The translations under genes and the position numbers were made by a program. Positions 1-7,746 of a stretch of 20,018 nt of DNA are shown here, piece after piece. Location of the stretch: the NCBI GenBank assembly GCA_964418755.1, contig CAYQNS010000062.1, positions 1 to 20,018 of the forward strand. Reading direction: 5' to 3'. The first letter of the stretch is position 1, and each line of letters begins with the position of its first letter. Origin of the DNA: 4572-123 sp964418755 (GTDB lineage Bacteria; Desulfobacterota; Desulfobacteria; Desulfobacterales; 4572-123). Under the pieces are notes generated by a model. The model saw only the letters and a program-made list of their open reading frames with translations. It had not been told where the DNA came from and made no database searches.

Positions 1-563
1 AAAAAAAGTGAAAACAGGGGTCTGATAACCAGTTCCGTGACCCGGCCGCCGCCGGTGGGCCGCATCTTCTTTTTGCCGGTGCTGATGGGGCGGTCATAAA
101 AAGCCTTGGTGTATTTTATCTGCCGGTCCATCAGAAGCGGGCCGATCAGGCCGTATGCAAACCGGTGATGAATGTTTTTGATATCGGCGTCCAGATAAAC
201 GATGATGTCGCCTTTTGTAATATAAAGAGCTTTCCAGAGGTTTTCGCCCTTGCCCATATAATTTTCAAGATCGGGGAAAATATTGATTGCTTCATAGGTT
301 TCAGCCCCGTAATTACGGGCAATTTCCAGGGTCCTGTCACTGGAGCCGGAATCGACAACCACGATTTCATCGATCAGAGGTGCTCGCTGCATAAGTTCCG
401 ATCTCATAATCAGGATCTCTTTGCCGATGGTTTTTTCTTCGTTGAGCGTGGGCAGACAAAGAGAGATCGTCAACTTTTTTTGTTCTTTTATACGAACCAG
501 GCGCTCAATATCTTGAAATTGGGAATAATGAAAGGTGTTTTGGGCGAGCCAGTTTTTACTCAT
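1..563 (-). CDS. gpgS: Glucosyl-3-phosphoglycerate synthase-like glycosyltransferase (GT81), 3' end cut by window
   Basis: Only the N-terminal 187 residues are visible; the gene runs off the left edge. It reads as a GT-A fold nucleotide-sugar transferase. After a short N-terminal extension come LPTLNEEKT (about 38-45), DSGSSDRT (71-78), MGKGENLW (103-110), the metal-binding LDAD (124-127) and a GGGRVTELV stretch near 171. The KGE..W and GGGRVTEL pattern is typical of GpgS, which joins glucose from a nucleotide sugar to 3-phosphoglycerate, the first step towards glucosylglycerate, a compatible solute. The ATG at 563 lies inside the last codons of the upstream M20-like gene (8-nt overlap, ATGAGTAA), so the two are translationally coupled. 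The GT81 assignment rests on motif memory; a related GT2 enzyme with another acceptor is the main alternative. Confidence 0.8.
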   Translation of the reverse strand, partial: MSKNWLAQNTFHYSQFQDIERLVRIKEQKKLTISLCLPTLNEEKTIGKEILIMRSELMQRAPLIDEIVVVDSGSSDRTLEIARNYGAETYEAINIFPDLENYMGKGENLWKALYITKGDIIVYLDADIKNIHHRFAYGLIGPLLMDRQIKYTKAFYDRPISTGKKKMRPTGGGRVTELVIRPLFSLF

Positions 564-1713
564 CGCAAACTCCATTGTCTATGGCCGTTAAAACTCCGAT
601 AATCTGGGCAATGCCTTTGAACATGGGTTTGATCAACATCTTCGAGTTTTTTAAATGATAATTCTGCCCCCGGGTCACGCCAAGGGTGATTGCCGGTATC
701 CGGCGGGAGAGAAAAATCGAGAGCTCGGATTCGGAGTGTTGACTGACCGGTTCAAGATCGAGTTTTTTCATGATTGCAGCGGCGCTTTGAACCAGGGGAT
801 GATTGAACTTCAACCGGGATGCGCCGGTATTACTGATGGTTTTGATAGTCATTTCGACGTCATTTTCGTGATTCAATCCATCGACAATATCTTTGATATT
901 CCGGAAAAGCGATTTCACCATTGTGTCGGAATCGCTTTGGATTTCAAAACCCAGGCTGGCATCATACGCATCTTTACCGTGCTTGAAGCCGCCTGATATT
1001 TTACCGAAAATAATGTTTGCTATCGGTTTTTGCGGCAGTCGCAGTTGAAGTATCTGATTAATGGCTTCATTAAGCATCAGGATCGCATTGGGCCGGGAAA
1101 AATCCGATCGGATTCCCGTGATGGGAACCCGGCAGTCGATTTCACCGCGGACCATGCCGTTGGAATAATAGTCCAGCCGGCCCAGTTCCGCCCCTTCGAT
1201 ACATACGGCTCCCCTTATGGGCGTCAGCCAGGTTTTCAAAAGGTGACGGATACCGCGCAGGTTGCCCCGGCCGATGGACTGGATGACACCGGCCAGGACG
1301 ATATCCGATTCAAAACGAAGCTCAAGGGCGTTTAAAATGGCCGGCAGCGACAACAGTACCCCTATGCTCACGGAATTGTCCAGGATGCCGACCCCCTGTA
1401 TGGTATTTTTCTTGACCGTATAGTTATGATCAATGTCACTGTCAAAGATTGTATCCAGGTGAGCCACTAAAAAAATAGGGGGCTTCCGGTCGGAAGTGCC
1501 CCGAATGATGCCGATGGGGTTATTGTAATCGTCTGTAGAGCACTCATCCACCTGGAAAGTAGCGAGGCGTTTTAAAAACGCCTCGCGCCGGTTTTTTTCA
1601 TGAAAGGTCGCTGCGGGTATTTGCCCCATAAGAACCACATTGGTTATAATGATTTCCTTAAGGGATTTAATTGCCCTGAAAACGGCCGGCAGATTTTTAA
1701 GATATTGTTCCAT
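556..1713 (-). CDS. M20-family peptidase-like protein with altered catalytic site
   Basis: 385 aa, cytosolic, no signal peptide. The M20 metallopeptidase fold is recognisable. It has the first zinc ligand motif AHLDT (His85, Asp87), the bridging Asp in GILDN (Asp112), CIEG (Glu173), a SESELS segment before the C-terminal strand, and the last His in GQNYH (His353). Family members hydrolyse peptides or deacylate amino acids with two metals. The Glu-Glu pair that normally sits just before GxGNLRG is replaced here by Gln145-Ser146-Ile, so the general-base Glu and one metal ligand appear to be missing. It may be catalytically dead or have a changed chemistry. It overlaps the downstream gpgS-like gene by 8 nt. 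No clear Shine-Dalgarno precedes the ATG, but the next Met (residue 29) would remove part of the first helix. Confidence 0.8.
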   Translation of the reverse strand: MEQYLKNLPAVFRAIKSLKEIIITNVVLMGQIPAATFHEKNRREAFLKRLATFQVDECSTDDYNNPIGIIRGTSDRKPPIFLVAHLDTIFDSDIDHNYTVKKNTIQGVGILDNSVSIGVLLSLPAILNALELRFESDIVLAGVIQSIGRGNLRGIRHLLKTWLTPIRGAVCIEGAELGRLDYYSNGMVRGEIDCRVPITGIRSDFSRPNAILMLNEAINQILQLRLPQKPIANIIFGKISGGFKHGKDAYDASLGFEIQSDSDTMVKSLFRNIKDIVDGLNHENDVEMTIKTISNTGASRLKFNHPLVQSAAAIMKKLDLEPVSQHSESELSIFLSRRIPAITLGVTRGQNYHLKNSKMLIKPMFKGIAQIIGVLTAIDNGVCDE

Positions 1714-1978
1714 GGATTATGTTTGCTGGTTTTGTAAAAAGGCAAAATACTAAAACACAACACTTAAAACTTGATGAATTCAATTTGTTGCAAAATCAAC
1801 CCGGTGCAGGTTGCGAGGGTGCCGTTACAGCCGGGTAACAGGGAAAATCAGAAGTCTCAAGCGCAACGGGTAGAGGGCATTGATCAAAAACAGATCAGAG
1901 TGAACATGAATCTGCGGGGTCGGCAGCCATTAGAAAATTATATAATACACATAAAAAGCCGCCAGGGTCAATATTTCT

Positions 1979-3511
1979 TCATGGGGTCTGTTTCTTACGA
2001 TTTTTTTGAAAATATTTTACAATGGCCCCGCAAAGGCCGGGTATGGTATACGTTTTTGCGGTGACATGAACAGCAAATCCCTCTTTCCGGGCTGTGTCCG
2101 ATGTGATCGGGCCGATACTGGCTATTTTGACCCCATGCAGCAGTTTCGCGGCATCAGCCGGCATCAGGGTTTTAAAGTTTTTAACCGTTGATGAACTGGT
2201 AAAGGTGATAAGATCGATGCGTTTTTGTGCCAGACCCTCTATCAGGCTGTCGGCATTATTTTTCGATTGCAAGGTGTGGTATACGGCTATTTCATCCACC
2301 CTGGCGCCCATTTTAGCAAGTTCAACAGGAAGTATGGGCCGGGCTTCAGCCGCGCGCGGCAGCAGAATTCTGTTTCCCTGAACATTTTTGTCCTTAAATG
2401 CAGCCACCACGGATTCGGCCCGGTAGCTTTCCGGCACGATATCGCTTTTGATTCCGTATTCAAAAAGCTTTGCCGCGGTGGCTGGTCCGATGGAAGCGGT
2501 TTTGAGGCTGTGCAGGGCCCGCACATCCAGGCCGTTTTCAAACAATCTGTCAAAAAAGAATCCTACGCCGTTGACACTGGTAAAAATAATCCAGTGATAC
2601 TCATTCAGATGCGCAATGGCCCGATCAAGGGGTACCAGGTCTTTGGGCCTGCGGATTTTAATGGTGGGGCATTCCATGCATTCGGCCCCGAGATCGGTCA
2701 GTTGCCTGACAAGGTCGCTGGCCTGCTCCCGGGCCCGGGTGACAACAATGGTTTTGCCGTACAAAGGGCGGGTCTCAAACCACTGCATATTGTTCCGGAG
2801 TTTGACCACATCGCCCACCACAATAACGGCCGGCGCCTTCAGGCCTGCCCTTGCCACCTTGCCCACAATGTTGGCCAGGGTGCCGCTGACGGTCACCTGG
2901 GACGGGGTGGTTCCCCATCGAACCAGGGCCACTGGTTTTTCCGGCGGCATGCCGTGGTGCATGAGCCGCTCGACAATATGAGCCAGGTTTTTTACGCCCA
3001 TTAAAAACACCAGGGTGCCGATACCCGGAAGAGAGGCCCAGTCAATATTTGACGTAGATTTTTCCGGATTTTCGTGACCGGTGACAAAGGCCAGCGTGGA
3101 GGTGAAGTCCCTGTGAGTCAACGGGATTCCAGCATATGCCGGAGCAGCAATGGCGGAAGTGACGCCGGGAACGATTTCAAAAGGAATTCCTGCCTTGATA
3201 AGGACTTCCGCCTCTTCTCCGCCGCGTCCGAAAATAAAAGGGTCGCCGCCCTTGAGCCGGGTAACGACGGCACCTGTTTTTGCCTTTTCGACAATCAGGG
3301 TATTGATGCCATCCTGGGAGAGGGTGTGGTCGCCGCCTTTTTTACCCACATAGATCGATTCGGCATTTCTGGATACATGGGCCAGATGGGCCGGTGCGGC
3401 CAGATAGTCGTAAATTACGACATCCGCCTTTTTAATGCACTCCAGACCCTTTACCGTTATCAGCCCGGGGTCTCCGGGGCCGGCGCCTACCAGATAAACT
3501 TTTCCCGTCAT
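1979..3511 (-). CDS. cobA-hemD: Uroporphyrinogen-III C-methyltransferase / uroporphyrinogen-III synthase fusion
   Basis: 510 aa bifunctional enzyme. The N-terminal half (about 1-245) is a SAM-dependent tetrapyrrole methylase with VYLVGAGPGDPGL at the start, VVTRLKGGDPFIFGRGGEE near 83-101 and PALVRW-type central motifs; it converts uroporphyrinogen III to precorrin-2. The C-terminal half (about 250-505) is a HemD domain (ARE-Q..., IIFTSVNGV, DLITFTSSSTVKNF) that closes hydroxymethylbilane to uroporphyrinogen III. The product feeds sirohaem, cobalamin and the sirohaem-dependent haem route. The ATG follows the hemC stop by one nucleotide, so hemC supplies its substrate from the same transcript. 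This fusion and gene order are common in Desulfobacterota and Firmicutes; sulfate reducers need sirohaem for dissimilatory sulfite reductase. Confidence 0.95.
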   Translation of the reverse strand: MTGKVYLVGAGPGDPGLITVKGLECIKKADVVIYDYLAAPAHLAHVSRNAESIYVGKKGGDHTLSQDGINTLIVEKAKTGAVVTRLKGGDPFIFGRGGEEAEVLIKAGIPFEIVPGVTSAIAAPAYAGIPLTHRDFTSTLAFVTGHENPEKSTSNIDWASLPGIGTLVFLMGVKNLAHIVERLMHHGMPPEKPVALVRWGTTPSQVTVSGTLANIVGKVARAGLKAPAVIVVGDVVKLRNNMQWFETRPLYGKTIVVTRAREQASDLVRQLTDLGAECMECPTIKIRRPKDLVPLDRAIAHLNEYHWIIFTSVNGVGFFFDRLFENGLDVRALHSLKTASIGPATAAKLFEYGIKSDIVPESYRAESVVAAFKDKNVQGNRILLPRAAEARPILPVELAKMGARVDEIAVYHTLQSKNNADSLIEGLAQKRIDLITFTSSSTVKNFKTLMPADAAKLLHGVKIASIGPITSDTARKEGFAVHVTAKTYTIPGLCGAIVKYFQKNRKKQTP

Positions 3512-3512
3512 T

Positions 3513-4448
3513 TTATTCCTGTGCAGCTTCCTTGAGTTTATTTAAAATATCGCGTGCTCCCCGGGCCGCCAGACGATCTGCCAGATCCGTGCCGATGGCT
3601 TCCGATGCGTTTGCAGGTCCGGAAAGTGTCTCTTTGAATATGGTTTGACCGTCAATATCGGCCACAAGACCGGTTATGATAATCTGATCCTGCCGGACCT
3701 GGCCCAGCGCGGCAATGGGTACCTGGCATCCGCCTTCCAGCCGGTTTAGAAAGGCCCGTTCCGCCAGAACCGCCGTCCGGGTGGGGCTATGTTCCAGATG
3801 GTTTATTACCTGGTATGTTTTCTGATCGTTTTTTCGAAGTTCGATACAAAGAGCGCCCTGGCCAACGGCAGGCAGCATGACCGAGGGTTCCAGGTATTCG
3901 GTGATACGATTTTCCATCCCCAGGCGCTTGACACCGGCTGCGGCCAGAACAATGGCATCCATCCGGCCCTCGTCCAGTTTTCTCAGGCGTGTTTCAAGAT
4001 TGCCGCGCAAAGGAACAATTTTAAGATCGGGCCGGGCGTGCAGAAGCTGGGCCGACCTCCGCAGGCTGCAGGTGCCGATGCTCCGGCCTGCTTTCAGGTC
4101 GGCAAGGCGCAGGCCCCTGCCTGAAATCAGGACATCACCGGGCACTTCGCGTTCTGGTATGGGGCCGATGCAGAGTCCATCCGGCAGGTCTGCGGGCATA
4201 TCTTTCATGCTGTGCACGGCAATATCGATATCTTCTCTTAACAGGGAATCTTCAATCTCTTTGACAAACAATCCCTTGCCGCCCACTTTGGCCAGCGGGA
4301 CATCCAGGATTTTGTCGCCCCGGGTTTTGATCACCACAATATCGACGATTATTTCAGGATGTTCTTTTTCGATGACCGATTTGACCCAGGTAGCCTGCCA
4401 AAGGGCCAGCTTGCTTCCCCGGGTGCCGATTTTTATCGTTGATTTCAT
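3513..4448 (-). CDS. hemC: Porphobilinogen deaminase (hydroxymethylbilane synthase)
   Basis: 311 aa from the chosen start, close to the usual 310-315. It polymerises four porphobilinogens to hydroxymethylbilane in the cytosol. Visible signatures: IGTRGSKLALWQA at the N-terminus, HSMKDMP (about 79-85) with the catalytic Asp, CSLRRSAQL and PLRGNLETRL in the substrate-binding region, LPAVGQGAL, and Cys241 in EGGCQVPIA, which carries the dipyrromethane cofactor. An in-frame ATG exists 45 nt upstream, but the extra 15 residues do not resemble the family. The ATG at 4448 shares its A with the TGA of the upstream fmdB-like gene (TGATG). This points to coupled translation in an fmdB-hemC-cobA/hemD operon. 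Confidence 0.96.
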   Translation of the reverse strand: MKSTIKIGTRGSKLALWQATWVKSVIEKEHPEIIVDIVVIKTRGDKILDVPLAKVGGKGLFVKEIEDSLLREDIDIAVHSMKDMPADLPDGLCIGPIPEREVPGDVLISGRGLRLADLKAGRSIGTCSLRRSAQLLHARPDLKIVPLRGNLETRLRKLDEGRMDAIVLAAAGVKRLGMENRITEYLEPSVMLPAVGQGALCIELRKNDQKTYQVINHLEHSPTRTAVLAERAFLNRLEGGCQVPIAALGQVRQDQIIITGLVADIDGQTIFKETLSGPANASEAIGTDLADRLAARGARDILNKLKEAAQE

Positions 4449-4678
4449 CAGTGACCACATCCGGCACAGCTTGTGGCCGAACACCCGGAACAACTCGACG
4501 CACCTGCCGATACACTGACGGTTTCACCGCTGCCGCTTTTGCTTAAAAATCCGCAGGCCGACATCAGGCGGGCAGCATTTGCACTGCTGCAGTTGGAGCA
4601 TTTCGGGGTGTCATTTCCAATGATCAGGCATTCAAAATTCTTACCGCAGTCTTTGCAGTGGTACTCGTAGATCGGCAT
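4448..4678 (-). CDS. FmdB-family zinc-ribbon protein
   Basis: 76 aa. It starts MPIYEYHCKDCGKNFE and has a second CxxC (CSNCSS), the FmdB/CxxC-CxxC-SSSS putative regulatory zinc-ribbon. The tail is rich in Ser, Gly, Ala and Cys (CSGCSATSCAGCGH), typical of the family. FmdB proteins were named after a regulatory gene near formamidase; their biochemical role is unknown, and a small zinc-binding accessory role is only inferred. It is the first gene of the hem operon and its stop overlaps the hemC start by one base. A ribosome-binding AAGGAG is present upstream. The repeated Cys tail could bind additional metal. Confidence 0.88.
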   Translation of the reverse strand: MPIYEYHCKDCGKNFECLIIGNDTPKCSNCSSANAARLMSACGFLSKSGSGETVSVSAGASSCSGCSATSCAGCGH

Positions 4679-4706
4679 TTCCTGTATTTCTCCTTAATAA
4701 GTAGGG

Positions 4707-4735
4707 CTTATGCGTGCAAACTACATATCTTTCAA
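4707..4735 (-). promoter_or_regulatory. Possible sigma-70-type promoter for fmdB-hemC-cobA/hemD
   Basis: On the minus strand TTGAAA (4735-4730) and CATAAG (4712-4707) are separated by 17 nt, in the 101-nt gap before fmdB. An AT-rich hairpin (TATCTTT 4726-4732, AAAGATA 4736-4742) overlaps the -35 box. Box matches are 5/6 and 4/6 to consensus. This is motif reading only. Confidence 0.4.
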
Positions 4736-4779
4736 AAAGATAAATATAATCATCCGCGTTTTGAAAGCAACGGGGCACT

Positions 4780-5727
4780 TTATTTTAACTGCTCAAGAAC
4801 GCCTGCGGCAACCAGGGGCAGCATGATCTCATGGTGTCCGATAAGATTGAATCCACGGCCCCCGGTGGCCGTGGGACGGTTTACCACGTTGGCCATGGGG
4901 CGGTAGTGCCGGATAAAATCCATGTTGACCGTGGTAAAGTCGTTTATTTTATGGCCCAGGTTACGCACCAGGCTCGTGGCTTTGAGAAAAATTTCCGGCA
5001 GAATGACGGCCGATCCAACGTTCAGGTAAACCCCTTTTTCCAGGGAAGACACCAGGTCTGCAAATATTCTGAAATCAAGGTGGGAGGCCTGGCCGGCATG
5101 GGCCGCATTAAAATCGGGTCGCATATGTATGATATCGGTGCCTATGGCCACATGGACCGTCACCGGGATACCCAGCCGGGCCCCGGCCCCTAAGATGCTC
5201 AGATGACCAAAGGGCAGGTTAGCCTCCATGATCGACCGGCCCACGGCCTGACCCAGGCCTAGGGAATTTTTTGCTGCCCTGTTGACGGCATCGCATAAAA
5301 ACTGCCCGGTTTCACGGGCCATGCCGAAGGTGCCGTCTGCCAGAGACCCAGCAACATCTTCGGATGTCTGTCCGGCCATGGCAAGTTCAAAATCATGAAT
5401 AATACCGGCACCGTTCATAGCCACGCCCGATATGATGCCGCGCTCCATGAGGTCGATGATGACCGGCGCCAGCCCTACCTTGATCACATGGGCGCCCATG
5501 CCCAGAATGACGGCCTTTTTGTTTCGGGCGGCATCGGTGATGGCGGATATGACGTCTCGCAGGTCCTTTACCGCCAGAATGGAAGGCAGGCTGTCGAGAA
5601 ATCGGTTAAAACTGTTTCCCGGGTGCCAGACTTTTGCAAAATCGTCGGTGCTGACCAGGCTCTTGCGATCTTTTATGGAGTATGTTTTCAGACCGGTAAG
5701 GGCGATGGGGGTGGAAGAATGCGGCAT
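4780..5727 (-). CDS. Deoxyhypusine synthase-like protein
   Basis: 315 aa, Rossmann-like, no signal peptide. Conserved blocks are GMGAHVIKVGL (76-86), NGAGIIHDFELA (105-116), QTSEDVA (120-126), DGTFGMARET (131-140) and a GTDIIHMRPD segment near 198. I recognise this as the bacterial branch related to deoxyhypusine/homospermidine synthases, NAD-dependent enzymes acting on spermidine. True deoxyhypusine synthase modifies eIF5A, which bacteria lack, so the substrate here is unknown; an aminobutyl-transfer or simple NAD-binding role is possible. I could not identify an active-site Lys with confidence. It lies 81 nt downstream of gmhA, separated by an inverted repeat, so it may be in the same operon or read separately. 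Confidence 0.65.
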   Translation of the reverse strand: MPHSSTPIALTGLKTYSIKDRKSLVSTDDFAKVWHPGNSFNRFLDSLPSILAVKDLRDVISAITDAARNKKAVILGMGAHVIKVGLAPVIIDLMERGIISGVAMNGAGIIHDFELAMAGQTSEDVAGSLADGTFGMARETGQFLCDAVNRAAKNSLGLGQAVGRSIMEANLPFGHLSILGAGARLGIPVTVHVAIGTDIIHMRPDFNAAHAGQASHLDFRIFADLVSSLEKGVYLNVGSAVILPEIFLKATSLVRNLGHKINDFTTVNMDFIRHYRPMANVVNRPTATGGRGFNLIGHHEIMLPLVAAGVLEQLK

Positions 5728-5758
5728 GGTCTTTAATGATCTCCTTAGTTAGCGTCCG

Positions 5759-5802
5759 TCCGGAAATGGTCTTGATTTTGAACAAAAATCCTCATTTCCG
5801 GA
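5759..5802. repeat. Inverted repeat / hairpin between gmhA and the deoxyhypusine synthase-like gene
   Basis: Perfect 10-bp arms, TCCGGAAATG at 5759-5768 and CATTTCCGGA at 5793-5802, with a 24-nt centre that itself can pair (GATTTT with AAAATC). No U-tract follows on the minus strand, so it is not a standard intrinsic terminator. It could stabilise the gmhA 3' end or reduce downstream expression. Confidence 0.6.
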
Positions 5803-5808
5803 TAGACA

Positions 5809-6387
5809 TTATTTGAAATTTCCCGGAAACAAAATCCGGTCCACCAGTTCACACAGGATATGCCCCATGAGAATATGGGTCTCCTGGATTCGGGCGGTGA
5901 CCTCGGATGCAACGGTCAGTGTCATATCTGCAAGCCCTTTTATTTTTCCGCCACGCCCGGTCATGCCCAGAGTGAAGATACCGGCATTGCGGGCGGCTTT
6001 AAAGGCCTTTAGTACATTCGCGGAGTTTCCGCTGGTACTGATTCCAAGGGCAATATCACCTTTTTGCCCTAAGGCCCGGATCTGTTTGGAAAAAACTTCG
6101 TCAAAACCATAGTCGTTGCCGATGCTGGTCAGAATGGACGTGTCGGTCGTCAGGGCCATTGCCGCCAGCGGTGGACGCTCTATTGTAAAACGGTTGACAA
6201 ATTCGGCGGCAATGTGTTGGGCATCGGCGGCGCTGCCGCCATTGCCGAAAAGCATGATTTTATGCCCGGTGGCCAATCGGCCTGCAATAAGTTCAGCGGC
6301 CTGCACCAGGTTGTCCATATTCTGGGTGACGGCCCTGTTTTTTATATCGATGCTTTCCGACAGAATCTGCTGGATAATTTTTTTCAG
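5809..6387 (-). CDS. gmhA: Phosphoheptose isomerase (sedoheptulose-7-phosphate isomerase), probable CTG start
   Basis: 192 aa from a CTG at 6387, the same length as E. coli GmhA. It converts sedoheptulose 7-phosphate to D-glycero-manno-heptose 7-phosphate for LPS core synthesis in the cytosol. SIS-domain signatures: FGNGGSAADAQHIAAEF (about 47-63), a TSIGNDYGF segment, GISTSGNSANV, and the C-terminal RIQETHILMGHI with the catalytic His. The first ATG (6318) would give only 169 aa and lose the N-terminal helix (KKIIQQILSESIDIKNRAV) that the family has. Extending in frame reaches only CTG before the TPR gene, preceded by GGAGGAGG at ideal spacing, and the CTG overlaps the upstream TGA (CTGA). 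ATT at 6378 is a less likely start. Confidence 0.9.
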   Translation of the reverse strand: MKKIIQQILSESIDIKNRAVTQNMDNLVQAAELIAGRLATGHKIMLFGNGGSAADAQHIAAEFVNRFTIERPPLAAMALTTDTSILTSIGNDYGFDEVFSKQIRALGQKGDIALGISTSGNSANVLKAFKAARNAGIFTLGMTGRGGKIKGLADMTLTVASEVTARIQETHILMGHILCELVDRILFPGNFK

Positions 6388-7745
6388 GAGGCCTCCTCCA
6401 TTTGCTGTCCTCTGATGGTTTCGATCAGGTCTTTTGAATCCTGCCCCAGGCGATCGGCGTTTTCCAATGCAACCAGGGCCTCTTCCGTGCGGTTGTTTTT
6501 CAGATAAAGTCGGCCGAGACGTTGAAAAAACACCCCCCTGTCAGGCGCCAGTTCGGTGGCCTGGCGGCAGAACATGGTGGCAATCTCCAGGTTTTCGCCG
6601 CTTTTTGCAAAAAGCCAGCCCAGTGCGGAAATTGAATCGGCATCATAGGGGTGCAGTTTCACGGCTTTCTTGTACGCTTCAATGGCTTCATTTATCCTGC
6701 CCAGTTTCTTTAAGCCGTCTGCCAGATATCTGAAGGCAAGGCCCGAGCCCGGTTCCAGTTGAGCCGCTTTTTCCAGAAACCCCATGGCTTTTTCAGCCGA
6801 TCCGTTTTGCAAAAGAAGATGGCCGGTGTTCAGGTTTATCTCATAAACATCGGGTTTCATATCTCCGGCTCTCAGAAAAAATTCCAGGGCTGATTCCGGG
6901 TTGTCCAGAAGCTGGTGAGTCATGCCGATGTTGTAGGCAGCCATGAATTCGGCCGGATCAAGAGCAAGGGATGTTTCAAATTCTTTCAGGGCGGATTCGA
7001 GTTCTCCCAGAACGCCGTAGCAGACACCCAGGCTGTTGTGCACATTGATATTGGATGGATCCAGGGCCAGGGCGTTTTTAAATTCACTGACGGCACCCCG
7101 GATATCGCCTTCCTGATAATGCTGGTCTCCGCTGATATTCAGACTCACCGCATCGAACACGGCAGCGGAGTCAGGGCCGAAAAAAGTGGCATGGTGCAGG
7201 GCTTTCCATGCGTTATCCACGATTTGGGAGTGGGTAAAATCGTTGCAGGGATAAAGAGCGATACCCACGGTGACGCCGGGGAGCTTCTGCCCGGCCAGGT
7301 CTGCTTTCAGGGTACGTTTCCATTGCGTGCAGGCCGCCTCATCCGCATCCGGCAGAAAGCAGCCCCATGTATCATTGCTGAGCTGCCCCCATATGCTGTT
7401 GTGTTGCCGGCTTGTTCGGGCAATGATTTTCCCTGTGTCGATGATGCGGGCAGGGTTGATTTCATCTGTGGCGCTATCATTTTCCGGATGGCCGTGATCC
7501 AGCCTGATCGTTATCACGCCAAAGGCCTTTGCAGCATCGAGTATGGACAGGGAATGCTCGATAAAGGCAGGCCCGGAAAGCATGTCCGGAAAAATTTCCA
7601 GCAAGGCATCGGAGCCTGCAAAGGGCGGTTGCTGATTCCGGGATTCATGCTCGAATCGGTTGGTTTTGCTGAGCAGAAAATGCCGGGTCGAACTGCATGA
7701 GGAGAATAAATTTTTTTCTTCCACTGGTGGTGTAGTCTGGTTCAT
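6384..7745 (-). CDS. Degenerate GGDEF-like domain plus TPR repeat protein
   Basis: 453 aa, soluble, no signal peptide. Residues about 55-200 look like a decayed GGDEF/nucleotidyl-cyclase fold: FGVITIRLD, ARTSRQHNSIWGQLSNDTWGCFLPDAD (in place of GGDEF-like catalytic loop and following strand), PGVTVGIALYP and a final FGPDSAAVFDA. The G-G-D/E-E-F signature itself is lost, so diguanylate cyclase activity is not expected. From about 207 onward there are seven consecutive 34-residue TPR units (e.g. ending ALALDPSN, SLALDPAE, KLHPYD), a protein-interaction scaffold. Its ATG follows the selA stop by one nucleotide and its TGA overlaps the probable gmhA start, so it is co-expressed with both. Partner unknown. 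Confidence 0.8.
   Translation of the reverse strand: MNQTTPPVEEKNLFSSCSSTRHFLLSKTNRFEHESRNQQPPFAGSDALLEIFPDMLSGPAFIEHSLSILDAAKAFGVITIRLDHGHPENDSATDEINPARIIDTGKIIARTSRQHNSIWGQLSNDTWGCFLPDADEAACTQWKRTLKADLAGQKLPGVTVGIALYPCNDFTHSQIVDNAWKALHHATFFGPDSAAVFDAVSLNISGDQHYQEGDIRGAVSEFKNALALDPSNINVHNSLGVCYGVLGELESALKEFETSLALDPAEFMAAYNIGMTHQLLDNPESALEFFLRAGDMKPDVYEINLNTGHLLLQNGSAEKAMGFLEKAAQLEPGSGLAFRYLADGLKKLGRINEAIEAYKKAVKLHPYDADSISALGWLFAKSGENLEIATMFCRQATELAPDRGVFFQRLGRLYLKNNRTEEALVALENADRLGQDSKDLIETIRGQQMEEAS
6392..6399 (-). promoter_or_regulatory. Shine-Dalgarno that fixes the gmhA start
   Basis: GGAGGAGG on the minus strand lies inside the last codons of the TPR gene and ends 4 nt before CTG at 6387 (7 nt if only the first GGAGG pairs). 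It is 73 nt from the first ATG, so it supports the CTG start. Confidence 0.65.
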
Positions 7746-7746
7746 T

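Noticed and set aside
1714..1978. 265-nt gap between cobA-hemD and the M20-like gene as a possible RNA gene or riboswitch
   Set aside because: Checked for tRNA-like folds, strong hairpins and promoter boxes; only a 4-bp CTGC/GCAG stem and AT-rich sequence seen.
2225..3004. Long plus-strand open frame of 259 codons opposite cobA-hemD
   Set aside because: It is the complement of a clearly coding gene in a GC-rich region; no domain-like features or ribosome-binding site.
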